From Phoronis australis (taxonomy: Eukaryota > Phoronida > Phoronidae), in contig NMRA01001238.1 in NCBI GenBank assembly GCA_002633005.1, positions 1 to 36,791 on the forward strand: a stretch of 36,791 nt of DNA, in the 5' to 3' direction. Position 1 is the first letter of the stretch, and each line of letters begins with the position of its first letter. The notes beneath the pieces are model-generated. The model did not search any database. It saw nothing but the letters and a program-made list of their open reading frames with translations, and had not been told where the DNA came from. This document shows, piece after piece, positions 20,285 through 30,280 of the stretch. A program made the position numbers and the translations under genes.

Positions 20285-20657
20285 AGTTTGGACCGGTACC
20301 TTCAGTGAATATCTGATACAGCTCAAATCAGTTTGGACCGGTACTTTCAGCGAATTTCTGATCCAGCTCAAATTTACTTCGCTATTCAGTGGTGAGATTT
20401 TTTGTGATGGGTCAAACCCATATAATATTTTGTCTGTCATAAGTGGTTAATTTAATAATCAATAACATGTAATGAGTTAATATTACATTTTTGGTGTTTG
20501 AGCTAGCCCAATTTTGGAAATTTTGGGGGGTTCTGGTGGGCCTTCTATAATTAGTGCAACATTTCCGTCACAGATCAGTCGGTGCATCACTGCGACACTA
20601 TTGTTCAATTTAAAACAGTTTGGCCAGTACCTCAAATTTCTAATCTACCTCAAAATT
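20285..20657 (+). repeat. 45-bp repeat: two tandem copies plus one displaced copy
   Basis: AGTTTGGACCGGTAC followed by TTCAGYGAAT and CAGCTCAAAT occurs at 20285-20329 and 20330-20374 with few differences. A diverged third copy (CAGTTTGGCCAGTACC...CTCAAAATT) lies at about 20616-20657. Function unknown. Confidence 0.8.
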
Positions 20658-21197
20658 TCGTCAAGAGGCCGGGTCAAAAACGCAGTTTAGATGCCAGTAG
20701 CAATCCATTTCTGTACAGGCTGGGCTGCACTCACCTTGACAAGTACCGCGCTGTTCCGCATGAATGTTTGTGACTACCGTACAATATGTAGGTATTCTGC
20801 ACACTAGTTGAGAATTTTCATTTGTAAAGGGGCTGAGGTACAACTGGTTTAATTCATTTGTACTCTAGTTCGATCATACATGAACGAATACAGATGAAAT
20901 TTACCAACCTTACAATGCTCTTTAGTATCCTAATTAGCTTCAAACTATAATCGACAATGTAGTCATGCAGGTCATACTACTCTCACGTTATTATAGGGGT
21001 CCGGGGGTCAGCCATCTTTTTACGGTAGGGAGTGTAATCGGGCTTCCAATATGGGGCGACATTCATACCTGGCCAGTGTCGAAAAATAAAATCCATGTTT
21101 ATTCCAGGAGATAGAACTGTACCCCACGTGTATGCCTATTAAAATAGAGCTTAAACCTCATCCATATTTATACCTCATCAGGAAAACTGCAAAAAGC
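20658..21197. other. Intergenic, nothing recognised
   Basis: No supported feature in this half-kilobase. Confidence 0.45.
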
Positions 21198-21327
21198 GTT
21201 CGTGTGTGTGATTCGATGCTCGTGTGTATGATTTGGGTTCGTATGTATGATTTTTGTAGTTCGTATGCATGATTCATAGGTTCGTAGGTGGTTCGTGCGT
21301 AAAGATGCGATGCTCGTGCGTTGATGA
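21198..21327 (+). repeat. Degenerate minisatellite, about 24-bp unit
   Basis: Five to six imperfect repetitions of a TTCGTRTGTATGATTYG-like unit, with later copies drifting to TTCGTAGGTGG and CTCGTGCGTTGATGATT. Confidence 0.7.
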
Positions 21328-21731
21328 TTTTATGGTACCCCCTGAATCCCGTGACGGCGCCTTCAACCCTTTGATGTGCCGAGGCCGGAATTCACTGGAT
21401 ACTCTGGGGTAAACGGTGCACGGATTCTCGTTCACTTGCGTGCAAAACTTGTTAGCGAAAGATTTGCTTATGATACTGATAGTAGCCAGCCGCACTCATG
21501 CAATACAAAATACGGAATCGGAAGCAACAACGAATCAAAAAAACTCGTGCTTTATCCTACCCTCTGACACAGCGCCACCTATGATGGTCGTTTACGAGTA
21601 CTCTGAATTGCCTCACGTAGCTCCATACCGTAACTATTAGAATGTCAAAGCAGTGGTCCCTGAATGCCAATCTGTAGACTTCTATGCTTCATCATGAATT
21701 TGGCGATGAATGTAGTAATTCTCGTCAGTGA

Positions 21732-21876
21732 CCAGGCTTGCGTTCAGTAACGCTAGGACCTACGCTAGTACCCAGTTAAAATCTAGTCAAATTCACGTGC
21801 TCTCATTTAAAATACACTGCAATATCGCACGTCTTGCTTTTTAGCGAGGTCCTAGCGTTACTGAACAGGGGCCTGG
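21732..21876. mobile_element. Small MITE/foldback, 145 bp
   Basis: GTTCAGTAACGCTAGGACCT near 21742 is mirrored by AGGTCCTAGCGTTACTGAAC near 21848. The match extends outward to CCAGGC/GCCTGG at the ends and inward to CGCTA/TAGCG. The 74-bp loop is AT-rich. No clear target duplication. Confidence 0.8.
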
Positions 21877-22190
21877 TGTTCTCAGATCCGTGTAGTTCAG
21901 TGCTGTAGGGGTGAAATTGGAGGTAAGTAGGCGCCCAAAATCCACCGTATCACCTTGTGCACTGAATTTTAAAAGTGCATTGAATTCGCATAACCTGACT
22001 CACAAATATGTAGGCCTATTTTTGACTCACGATTGGCATTTACTTTGAGTCTGCAGTGGCCAATCTAGGATGTCGCCCAACCTAGTGCCGACCTCAACAC
22101 CTACCGTCTTTCTACCTGCAATAAGCACCACTGCCGTTTTCTATACTGGGAATTTCCGCAGAAAGGCCCACCCGAAGAAACGCCCATGCC

Positions 22191-22598
22191 CATCGGCATT
22201 TATTTGATGTTAGTACTTCAGGTTTCAAGCGTTCAGACATTGGTACGTTTATTTCGAAAATTGCAAGAGATGCAAATGGGTCCTGGGATACATCGTCAAG
22301 GTTTGAAGTAGTCCATGATGAACGGATCGAATTTAGTTGCGCACGCTGTAAGTCTTTTGAATGGACTTGGTTATCTCAGGGGGCTTAGTGCCAACTGAGC
22401 TTCGAAACGAGATGCTGACAATGTAGAGGCGTACAAGCTCATTGACACAGCAGTTGACGAAGTGCAAGCGTTGGGAACAAACGTTGAAGATGCCTGGGTA
22501 GAATGGTTCCAAGAGCAGCAAACCATTGGATCCGATGTACAGATTCCTCGGCAGTCTAGACAGAAAGAAATGACCAACGTTCCTGGAGAAACACCCAG
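22191..22598 (+). pseudogene. hAT-type transposase, upstream exon remnant
   Basis: Two conserved blocks shared with the younger copy. The first (22191-22374) reads HLFDVSTSGFKRSDIGTF, RFEVVHDE and FSCARCKSFEWTW. The second (about 22426-22598) reads EAYKLIDTAVDEVQALG, WVEWFQEQ, QIPRQSRQ and TNVPGETP. The latter order resembles the transposase family found in ZMYM1-like and THAP/52-kDa-repressor-like proteins, where a RSNVPAETPEEYY-type motif precedes the catalytic core. The two blocks are in different frames, and a 1-nt deletion near 22421 breaks the reading relative to the other copy. The exon ends CCCAG|GTAATAAG at 22598/22599. Confidence 0.65.
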
Positions 22599-24325
22599 GT
22601 AATAAGTTATAATTATACACAGTTTGTAATAATGTCGGTTTTTTATGCTTGTGTACAATGAAAGCGAAATAGAAATTATTTTTGGACATGCCAAATTTAC
22701 CCAGTACAACAGAGGGTCTACGAGAGCACAGCAACTGATTATGGTTTGTATTTCCACTTGAGTCCATCTGCTTCATATCCAACAAGAGCAACGCAGAGCG
22801 ATGAAATGCGCCCACAATTGCATCGTATACGGTATCCTTCTAGGGTTGTTTATTGGTACCATAAAGTGGCCAGTAGAGGGCATATATGTAGCATGTTGTA
22901 CTTTGCAAAATGGAAAGGCATGGTCATTGTCTCCTCAATAGGCTAGGGGCAAAATGTGAGTATCTTCATAATACAAGAACATCCTATACATCAGTTGCTT
23001 AAAGCACCACAGAAACATAGAATTAAAAACAAATTTACCAACAAACGAGATTAGCACAGCATTAGAATGCCAGAAACAAATTTCCTTCACAGTCACGAAG
23101 TAACACAAAGTATACACCTGAAGACCTATGAAAATACAGAGGTCAATGTAAAATACTAAAATTGCCACTAGAGGCATACCGGTAGTCAGAATCATCCTCA
23201 AGTCGTCATCGTCCGTTGTCAACATCACATAAATACACTTGTTAAATTTAATAAAGATCCTGCAAACGGTTTGGGAGATACAGCCATAGGAGCAAAAAAA
23301 ACTGCCACTAGGAGGCGCCACAGTAATCAAAGTCATGGGAAATTCAGCGTCAACCGTCCTCTTCATAGTAAGAACGTACATGCCAATTTTCACAATCATC
23401 TTAGAGCGGTTTGGTTGATAGAGGGGTGGACGCCAAAAACAGACTCAACAACAGTAAAAATGGCTACTGGGTGTCGCAAACTAGGTCGAATCCATCCGAA
23501 AACGGGGGGATAGCGTCATCGCACTAATAGGTGCCTACATACAAAATTTCATGAAAATCGGTTAAGGACTTGTGAAGATACAGGGGTAAAAGTAAAAAAA
23601 CTAAAATTGCCACTAGGGGACACACTGGTAGGCGGATCCGTCCAAAAGTCGTCATCGTCTGTTGTTAACATCATATAAATACACTTATTAAATTTCGTAA
23701 AGATCCTGCGAACGGTTTAGGAGATACATCCAAAGGCGCAAAAAAAACTGCCACTAGGAGGCGTCACAGTAATCGAAATCGTCGGAAAATCATCGTCAAC
23801 CGTCCTCTACATAGTAAGCATATACATGCCAATTTTCACAATCATCCTTTGAGCGGTTTGGTTGATAGAGGGGTGGACGCACAAAAACAGACTCGAAAAC
23901 ATTAAAAATGGTCACTAGGTGGCGCAAACTATGTCAAATCCATCTGAAAACGGGAGGGTAGCGTCATCTCACTAATAGGTGCCTACATACCAAATTTCAT
24001 AAAAATCCGTTCAGGACTTTTGAAGATACAAAGGTAAGCGTAAAAAACTAAAATTGCCACTAGGGGGCACACCGGTAGTCGGATCCGTCCGAAAGTTGGC
24101 ACATGCCGTCCCATTTAGGAATGGAACATATGTGCCAAATTTCATGAACGTATGTCAAAGGGTTTTGGAGATAAAGCAGCAGACGCCGGACAGACGCCGC
24201 CCGGACGGATAGACGGACGGACGGAGATGACGGCATAATGCGTCCACATATAAATATGTGGGCGCATAAAAACTTATTTCACGTAGTGCGTAGTTAAATC
24301 TGTACTCAATACTTGTTTCTTCCAG
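22599..24325 (+). other. Intron of the transposase gene (1727 bp)
   Basis: Donor GTAATAAG at 22599 and acceptor TTTCTTCCAG ending at 24325. Joining keeps the frame: ETP, then a Ser codon split by the intron, then EYYRTVRKPFLDNL. This matches the PxETPxEYYRR-type motif expected in this transposase family. Most of the intron is the 446-bp tandem repeat and its flank. Confidence 0.7.
23158..24265 (+). repeat. 446-bp tandem repeat, two full copies and a partial third
   Basis: Units starting with AAAATTGCCACTAG recur at 23158, 23603 and 24050. Each contains CCAAATTTCATRAAAATC-like and GGTTTRGGAGATA segments. The last copy ends in a CGGACGGA-rich stretch and a hairpin (ATGCGTCCACATAT/ATATGTGGGCGCAT, about 24238-24267) followed by AAAA. 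The CAAATTTCATG...AGATA style recalls 3' tails of RTE/CR1-like LINEs, which is suggestive only. A related copy lies at 36250-36594. The 154-residue minus ORF over it is not believed. Confidence 0.8.
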
Positions 24326-24470
24326 TGAGTACTACAGAACGGTGCGAAAACCCTTCCTAGACAACCTCTCGAAGCAGTTGACCACCAGATGTATGAACTA
24401 CACGTCTGAGCATCCACTGGGGATTAAAAAGTGTCTAGAGAGAAGTTTTCAATTCAAAATTTTTTGCAAA
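24326..24470 (+). pseudogene. hAT-type transposase, downstream exon remnant
   Basis: It begins in frame after the acceptor with SEYYRTVRKPFLDNLSKQL, then TTRCMNYTSEHPLGIKKCLER, and decays into non-coding sequence after about 48 residues. The EYYR...PFLDNL segment is the conserved entry to the catalytic domain in ZMYM1-like hAT transposases. The catalytic core and the C-terminal dimerisation domain are missing, so this copy is dead. Confidence 0.62.
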
Positions 24471-24760
24471 GTAAGCTTTAGGTCTCGCGACGGACCAGGC
24501 CAGCTTGATTTGTGTAGATATCGAGTTTCTGTGTACTTCTGGTCCCTCGGCGAACTAGACTTGTGATGTTTTTTACCAAAGTGTGCTTTGTAAAACTATT
24601 TATCTCAGCCAGTACTGTTTGGTCTCGCGACAGATCGACTATTTTATAGGGATAACAACCACAGGTGTACTTTTGGTCTCGTGACGGACCAGGCCAGAGT
24701 TTTTGTGTACTCTCAGTGTACATCTGGTCCCTCTGCGAACTGCTCCTGTGTATCTTTTCA
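24470..24760 (+). repeat. Internal duplication in the hAT-like element
   Basis: The block GGTCTCGYGACGGACCAGGCCAG (24481 and 24675), each followed by a GGTCCCTCNGCGAACT block (24541 and 24727), is duplicated with a period of about 190 bp. The same arrangement is found inverted at about 31740-32010. A shortened third GGTCTCGCGACAG lies near 24620. Confidence 0.75.
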
Positions 24761-25453
24761 CCATGGTGTAGGCCTTCAGAGTGTTTTGGTTTCGTGAAAC
24801 TGTTTTCAGATGATTTGTTTCCTGATACATTTGACGTTTTTCAATTGTTGTCAACGTGATTCAGCTTAATAAAGTGATACTTATTTGTTTTTGTCGCTTT
24901 TAATAATAGACTATGAGCTCAGAGCACCATCGTTCGCCAGTTTTTCTCGTAACGTGACAGAACACATGTTTATTTTCTTACTAACAGTACAGGTCATCGT
25001 TCTTAAACAGCTTGAGGCTGTTGCGATCATCTGATATCTGAGTTTTTACGCCCCTTCGGTGCTCCTTATGCTCTTGAATGTTTGGTAGTTGTCTAAACCC
25101 CTGTATACACATCACACTTTTTCATATGCTAAAAAGGTGCGTGTAAGCAGATGTTCCAACAAAAAATTTTGCTGGTGGTGTGACTCATACCCAGATGTGC
25201 ACAAATACGGTTTCACGAAACTTATGAGCCAAGTTCATGTGACGAATTCGAGAAGGGTTTTTAATTATCTTAAGAAAAACTCCAGTCACATGTTAAGTGC
25301 CAGAAACGTACCAGGATGCATGGAAATATCACTGTTTGGCTACAAAAACAAAACGTTGTCTTACACCTCCCCCCCGCTCGGCGCCACGCGCCTCGGATTC
25401 GACCTTTGCGGGAATCCTAACCCCCCCTTACTGAAAACGTAGAGCCAGCCCAA

Positions 25454-26030
25454 ACAGATAGCAAATACACATATCTTCCTGCTCGTCATGACTTATCCCG
25501 GATTCCTCCGGCCACGGTTTGGGAGTCCAAGATGTCCAGAATAGAGCAAAATGACTGCTCATCATTGTGAAGTCAACGCCACTCACAACAACACTTTGAA
25601 TAACTTGTCCAGGATGTACGGTCAAGCAGCAATGCTGTCGTCAGCCTAGCAGTGCATTGATACCGTAAATCTAAGAGTACGCCCCACTGTATCGTCACGT
25701 GCTGTGCGTAGGCGCTACGTTAAGACCTAAAAAGATGGTTGGCTGAGCCTACGTGCGCCAACGCCCAATTATAGTCCCGTTTAGACATCAACTTTTGACC
25801 CGGCGCAACTGACACGGAGCAAATGGACCCGTGTCAAGCGGCCGTTCACACACACAACACACTAACTGTGGCAAGACGGAAATTAAAGGCTGGAGCGACT
25901 GTATCGCACATGCGCAAGTTTACAAACGACGACAGTTACAGAGACAAAGAACCCGTATGTAGGTCATTGCACAGGCGCAGTAGAGATGATCCTTTCCGCC
26001 TTACTACAGTTTCGCGTTTAGACTTATAAT
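25454..26030. other. Intergenic, no gene seen
   Basis: No supported coding region or repeat. Confidence 0.4.
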
Positions 26031-26091
26031 TGACCTATCGCAAGCTCCGCCCCTATGCGAAAAGTCACGTGATACCCGACAATCGAACGAG
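26030..26091 (+). promoter_or_regulatory. Promoter-like segment
   Basis: It contains AATTGACCTATCGC, a GC-box-like CTCCGCCCC (26045-26053) and an E-box CACGTG (26067-26072) within 45 bp, directly upstream of the ATG at 26092. The first motif is repeated inverted at about 28070-28085. No TATA box. Functional status unknown. Confidence 0.3.
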
Positions 26092-26304
26092 ATGTCAGAG
26101 GCAAATACACTGTCGCTAAACGACGATCCTGGTGGAATCGATGAGTGTTTTTGCACTATTTGAAAACGCTTCGACAGAGACAAGAGGCGATGCTTTTTTT
26201 TACGTTCATGATAAGGGAATTTGTAAAGGTTACGATGAAAAAATAAGCGCTCGAGCCAGCGATCAGAAGAACCCCTCGGCCTCGGGGTTCACCTTCACCT
26301 GACA
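26092..26304 (+). pseudogene. Putative short ORF or first exon, frameshifted in a T run
   Basis: The ATG at 26092 opens MSEANTLSLNDDPGGIDECF and hits TGA at 26161. The +1 frame is open across this point (ALFENASTETRGDAFFYVHDKG...) to a TGA near 26302. The switch coincides with a run of five T. A composition rich in acidic and polar residues looks protein-like in both halves. I do not recognise a family. It could be a decayed host exon, a transposon-encoded protein, or a real exon with a sequencing error. Confidence 0.3.
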
Positions 26305-26716
26305 AATGACAAGGCCACTGATACGATATGTTCATGTGAAGCTGGGTTGGTATGTACCTTAAAGTCGAATTATCTGTACGATTCCATAGATTTCATGATC
26401 TTTCGAGTAAAATCAGTGAAGATTCACCGATATTTTTATTCTGTCGTCTGCTAAATTTCGCCAAATGAAAAGTAGACTAGGTCACAACTGGTGGGACTCC
26501 TGGAGTAAAGTAGGTCATAGATTACAGACAACACATGCACTAGTCTCTGACTAGGTCGACTCGATAGCACTGTTTACGCTTTTCTAATCTTGTAGCGAAA
26601 TATTTTGATCAAAAAATTCTGGTTCATAGCTCAGGTACACACGCATTTCGTCCTAGGCAAACAGTTAGCTCCGGTAGGTCTAGGGCTGTGTCTAATTCAA
26701 ATTAATGTCTGGAATT
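26305..26716. other. Intergenic, nothing recognised
   Basis: No supported feature. Confidence 0.4.
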
Positions 26717-27023
26717 CAGTGGCGGATCTAGGATACCACAAGGGGGGGGCCAACATGTTGCCTCGTGGAATTGGGTATAGTGCGATTGTATGTGCACAGG
26801 CGGCCCGAAAGTTGCAGGGGCCGGGGATGTAGACCTTTGGACCTTCTGTACAGAAAATCTATCGATGGACAAAAAAACAGGAACACGATTCCGCCGCGAT
26901 CTGGCCGGGGTCTGAGCACCCCTCTTCCTCTACCGATCCTAGTTATTGAACTCAATATTTCCTCACGCTTCACGCTCTTGCTGTTTCATTTTGTTTGCGG
27001 CAGCCAAGTATAATCCGTCTATG
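26717..27023 (+). mobile_element. hAT-like MITE, 307 bp, with 5-bp target duplication
   Basis: It starts CAGTGGCGGATCTAGG and ends AATCCGTCTATG, the decayed complement of CATAGGCGGATTT. GAATT flanks both ends (26712-26716 and 27024-27028). It aligns end to end with the reversed 15523-15839 element. The ADLGYHKGG peptide is translated terminal repeat, not a protein. Confidence 0.85.
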
Positions 27024-27028
27024 GAATT

Positions 27029-28139
27029 GTCCATTTGCACCATTAAGAAATTTAAGTTAGGCCTACCTGGCATTTTTTGTAGTTCCATTCCATAACCGTC
27101 GCTTTCATTTAATTTTGACCGTAGCAAGATCACTAAGTCGTGGTATGGTTCCAAAAGATCACAAGTACGTCTGGTGTGGTAGTTGCAAAAATAGGGTATT
27201 TACAAAAATAACTCAAATTCTTTTTTAAAGCTTCATAAATCTAAATATCGTCTTTAAACAACTTCAAAATGAGCTCCCTCTAACTCTACAGACATAGTCT
27301 ATACTAGAGGTACACGTCAAAAAGGAATTCAACAGTTTGTTTTTAGTGACAAAAGCTCGACCAAGGCTTTGAGTTCCGGCAGCACTGAATCCAGTGCCCC
27401 TCCCTGTGCCGATCGAATCTCTGAATTTTGACCGGGAGAGAAGTTCAGTTGAACGCCGGCCAGCCTACGGGTTTATGAATAGCAAAAATGTACTTCTGAT
27501 ACGAAACAAAAGAATGTCCATTCGGTTAAAATAAATAAAAAAACATAAAATAAAAATGTCCCTGAAAACAACAATTTCCGGGGACTACCGCTAGTGTGCT
27601 GAGATCCAGCAGGTGCCGAGACAAAGGCGGCCAGACGTAGTAAACTCGCGAGTCAAAATCTGAGATAGCCCTGCACCATAGACGCCAAGCTCAAAAGAGC
27701 GTATCTTGGAACTAACATATTTGTGTTTATTATAGCCTTCGAGTTATCAAGCAACATCGAGTTCAGCTGCTCGTGTGGCCGTACAGTTTGAAACAGTTTA
27801 CGCTTTTCCACCTCATTTTTCGGCTTAGGACATGCCAAAAAATGTCGGGATATTATTCTGGAGCAGCGTAACGGCTGTCGGTGCTACACACGCCATATCA
27901 ACACCGTTTCACCATTCTTAGCGGACAATTTCTTGAGCTATAGACTAAAGTAAGTTTTACTCGACTACGTGTGGTTTGTCGGGTAAAATGGCGGCTTGGA
28001 AACGCAGACGAAGGTGTGCCAAGAATGTTGCGTTCTGATTGGTCAATTAAGCCGTCCGTCATAATACTGGCGATAGGTCAATTGACCTATAAATCCTACT
28101 TTTTTCAAACTCATACCGGATGAAAAAATGGACATAACA
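27029..28139. other. Intergenic, no gene seen
   Basis: About 1.1 kb. A YY1-like AAAATGGCGGC at 27986 lies in a mildly GC-richer patch followed by CCAAT-type ATTGG (28039) and the palindrome at 28073-28090, so an unrecognised promoter is possible. Only a 15-codon ORF follows the ATG in that motif. Confidence 0.4.
28073..28090. promoter_or_regulatory. Perfect 18-bp palindrome with AGGTCA half-sites
   Basis: ATAGGTCAATTGACCTAT. It holds AGGTCA and TGACCT separated by two bases, an inverted pair of nuclear-receptor-type half-sites. No evidence of use. Confidence 0.4.
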
Positions 28140-28555
28140 GTATCTTACCGATTCTGAGCTAGTCTTTCATCTACAGAGTGCAAATTTCAATGCAAGACAA
28201 CCAGGCGATCGGCAATATTTCATCTCACAGCACTGTGCGTGGATTCATTTTCTGAACACAAGAGACGTGGAAAATTTTTCGAAAAACAGCATGAAATTTG
28301 GATCAGCAACCTCTGAGTATTCCTGTTAGTCACCTAGGCTATCGGCAAATCCGATGGCAAATGAATTCAGCCACAAACTTGACTTCAAAATGAGCTATGC
28401 GCTCAAATATTGGCTTCCGGACGATCGTTAGCATAGGCCTCAACGGGGCAAACTTCAAACTTCAAGAGACGTGGAAAATTTTTCACCAATGGCGCTGATA
28501 TTTGGCAGTAACAAGTCTTAACGCTATGCCACAGGCTATCGGCAAACTGTGTAGT
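28140..28555 (+). repeat. Degenerate tandem repeat, about 200-bp period
   Basis: AGAGACGTGGAAAATTTTTC occurs at 28261 and 28462, each followed some 60-70 bp later by GGCTATCGGCAAA (28334 and 28544). A partial third GCGATCGGCAATATTTC lies near 28204. Copies are strongly diverged. Confidence 0.6.
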
Positions 28556-29077
28556 TATCTCCCCTCACTTGTAAATTGCTGATTATAGCCTGTTCTTGTG
28601 TATTTCTTATGGATGGCTGGTGGCAAGATTTAGCGCATGGGCAGTAGTGCATGTTACAAATTTCTGGCGTTGGATGTAATGGCATACCCAAAGTGCGCGT
28701 GAGATGGTAATGAGTACACCCGGTACGCAGCAACCTTGCGGCATGTTGACTAACTCATAAACAAAACGCAAACAACGACCGAACTTACAACAACCGAGGT
28801 AGAACATAATGACCGACTCGACAGCTCACACAGTTAGACCATAAGAAAACAAAATGGCGGGATAACCAACAAACCGTTTTTTTACTAAAAATGACATGAA
28901 AAAGTTGCCTTCTCCTTTACGCTGCTGCATAATCATAGTAACATCCGGATTACTTGACAGAATGATCTACAGCTAGAAAAACACAATCACTGATCGATGA
29001 GTGGTTTAACCAATTTACCTAAATACCTAGCAGTTTTAAAGCTTATAATTAAAAGTGTTAATCGATGATATAGTCGA
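28556..29077. other. Intergenic, nothing recognised
   Basis: No supported feature; a YY1-like AAAATGGCGG lies at about 28850. Confidence 0.4.
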
Positions 29078-29752
29078 CCTGAAACGTGGCAGTGTTTCAT
29101 GTTCATGATGTTCGTGGATTTTAGGCAAACAATGTAACCGTCCGAGTTGAGAACCTAAGGGATACATAGCGTCGTGACAAACCATGTAACCGTCCGAGTT
29201 GAGACCCTAACGGATACATAGTGTCGTAACAAACCATGTGACCTCCCGAGTTGAGAGCCTAAGAGATACATAGTGTCGTAATAAACCATGTAACCGTCCG
29301 AGTTGAGAGCCTAAGGGATACATAGTGTCATAATAAACCATGTAACCGTCCGAGTTGAGAGCCAAAGGGATACATAGTGCCGTAATAAACTACCTTCAAA
29401 TGCATGGCTTTGCGTTCTAAGACTTCCAAGGTACGACTGAAATCGACCTTTCAGTAACATCACGTGACGGATTGAAATTTCATGACTTCTCGCACTATAC
29501 TGTTGTCAGTATTAAAGTAATCGACACAATCAACGATAACAACACCGTTCCGTTAGTCTGGATTTAGAATAACAATTTCCATGTTCCTGTCATGGAGCTA
29601 CTTCACAACGTTAAGCAATTTCTAATCATTCGACGACGGTCGGTAAGACGATACATGTGTGAGACAACTCAGCTTTCAATGACCCCGGTTGACCCCTTTC
29701 TATGAGCTCTATAAGTAGTTCTTCAAATAGTTTCAGATCAGGTGAATACATC
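29078..29752 (+). repeat. Segmental tandem duplication, copy A
   Basis: Runs from CCTGAAACGTGGCAG to AGGTGAATACATCG and corresponds to copy B at 29781-30280. Shared blocks include TTAGGCAAAC, CCTTCAAATG, TTTCAGTAAC, AGAATAACAATTTCC and GGTGAATACATC. Copy A contains the 52-bp minisatellite in five units, which explains most of its extra length. Confidence 0.8.
29127..29386 (+). repeat. 52-bp minisatellite, five units
   Basis: Units start AAACCATGTAACCGTCCGAG at 29127, 29179, 29231, 29283 and 29335, exactly 52 bp apart, without indels and with only a few substitutions each. Copy B of the surrounding duplication has one diverged unit at about 29830-29892. Confidence 0.95.
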
Positions 29753-29780
29753 GTTGTGTGCAAACCGATAACAAAATGGG

Positions 29781-30280
29781 CCTGAAAGGTGTCAGCTAGT
29801 GTTTCATGTTTACGTTGTTTGTGGTTTTTAGGCAAACCATACATCCATATTCGGCGGTTGAGAGCCTAAGTGATACATATTTAGAGTCGTAATCATCTGC
29901 CTTCAAATGGCCTTGCGTTTTAAGACTTCTAAAGGTACCGCTGAAGTTGACCTTCTTTCAGTAACGACAGGTCATAACCGAATGGCTGACATTTCGTGAC
30001 GTCACATGCAATACTGTTGTCAAAGTATTAATATAATCAACACAATCAACGACAACAACACCATTCCGTTTGTCTGGTTTTAGAATAACAATTTCCTTGC
30101 TTCTATGCAGCTTCATTACAACGTTAAACTGCTTCAAATCATCCTAAGGCGAAAGGTAAGACAGTACATGTGTGTTGGCAATGAAACATAACTGAGTTTT
30201 CAATGACCCGGCGTGCTTGACCCCTGTCTGAGATCTCTAAGCACATCTCCTTAAATAGTTTCAAAACAGGTGAATACATC
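29781..30280 (+). repeat. Segmental tandem duplication, copy B
   Basis: Diverged relative of 29078-29752 with a single minisatellite unit. ORFs on its minus strand resemble ORFs in copy A (shared MYSP-LKLF), but frame-changing indels between copies argue against coding. Confidence 0.78.

Larger units (their letters stand above)
22054..25453 (+). mobile_element. Old hAT-like transposon copy, degraded
   Basis: 22081-22580 and about 24402-25440 match, in inverted orientation, 32070-32567 and 30995-32070 of the younger copy. The left terminus CAGTGGCCAATCTAGG (22054) is a decayed CAGTGGCGGATCTAGG. The right terminus CGTAGAGCCAGCCC (25438 on) is a decayed CGTAGATCCGCCACTG. The extreme ends are no longer inverted repeats and no target duplication survives. 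It keeps transposase exons and an intron that the younger copy lacks. The intron is swollen by a 446-bp tandem repeat. The conserved AATAAA at 24868-24873 is the likely polyadenylation signal. Confidence 0.75.

Noticed and set aside
22333-22815. 160- and 128-residue minus ORFs
   Set aside because: Antisense shadows of the transposase exon remnant, which reads on the plus strand.
22935-23399. 154-residue hydrophobic minus-strand ORF
   Set aside because: It lies over the 446-bp tandem repeat in a transposon intron and antisense to it. No family resemblance was seen, and I did not find a frame conserved across the repeat units.
25089-25442. 117-residue plus ORF, matched by ORFs at 31005-31627
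   Set aside because: It lies downstream of the conserved poly-A signal of the hAT-like element and reads straight into the G/C-rich terminus, so the likeness reflects transposon DNA homology.
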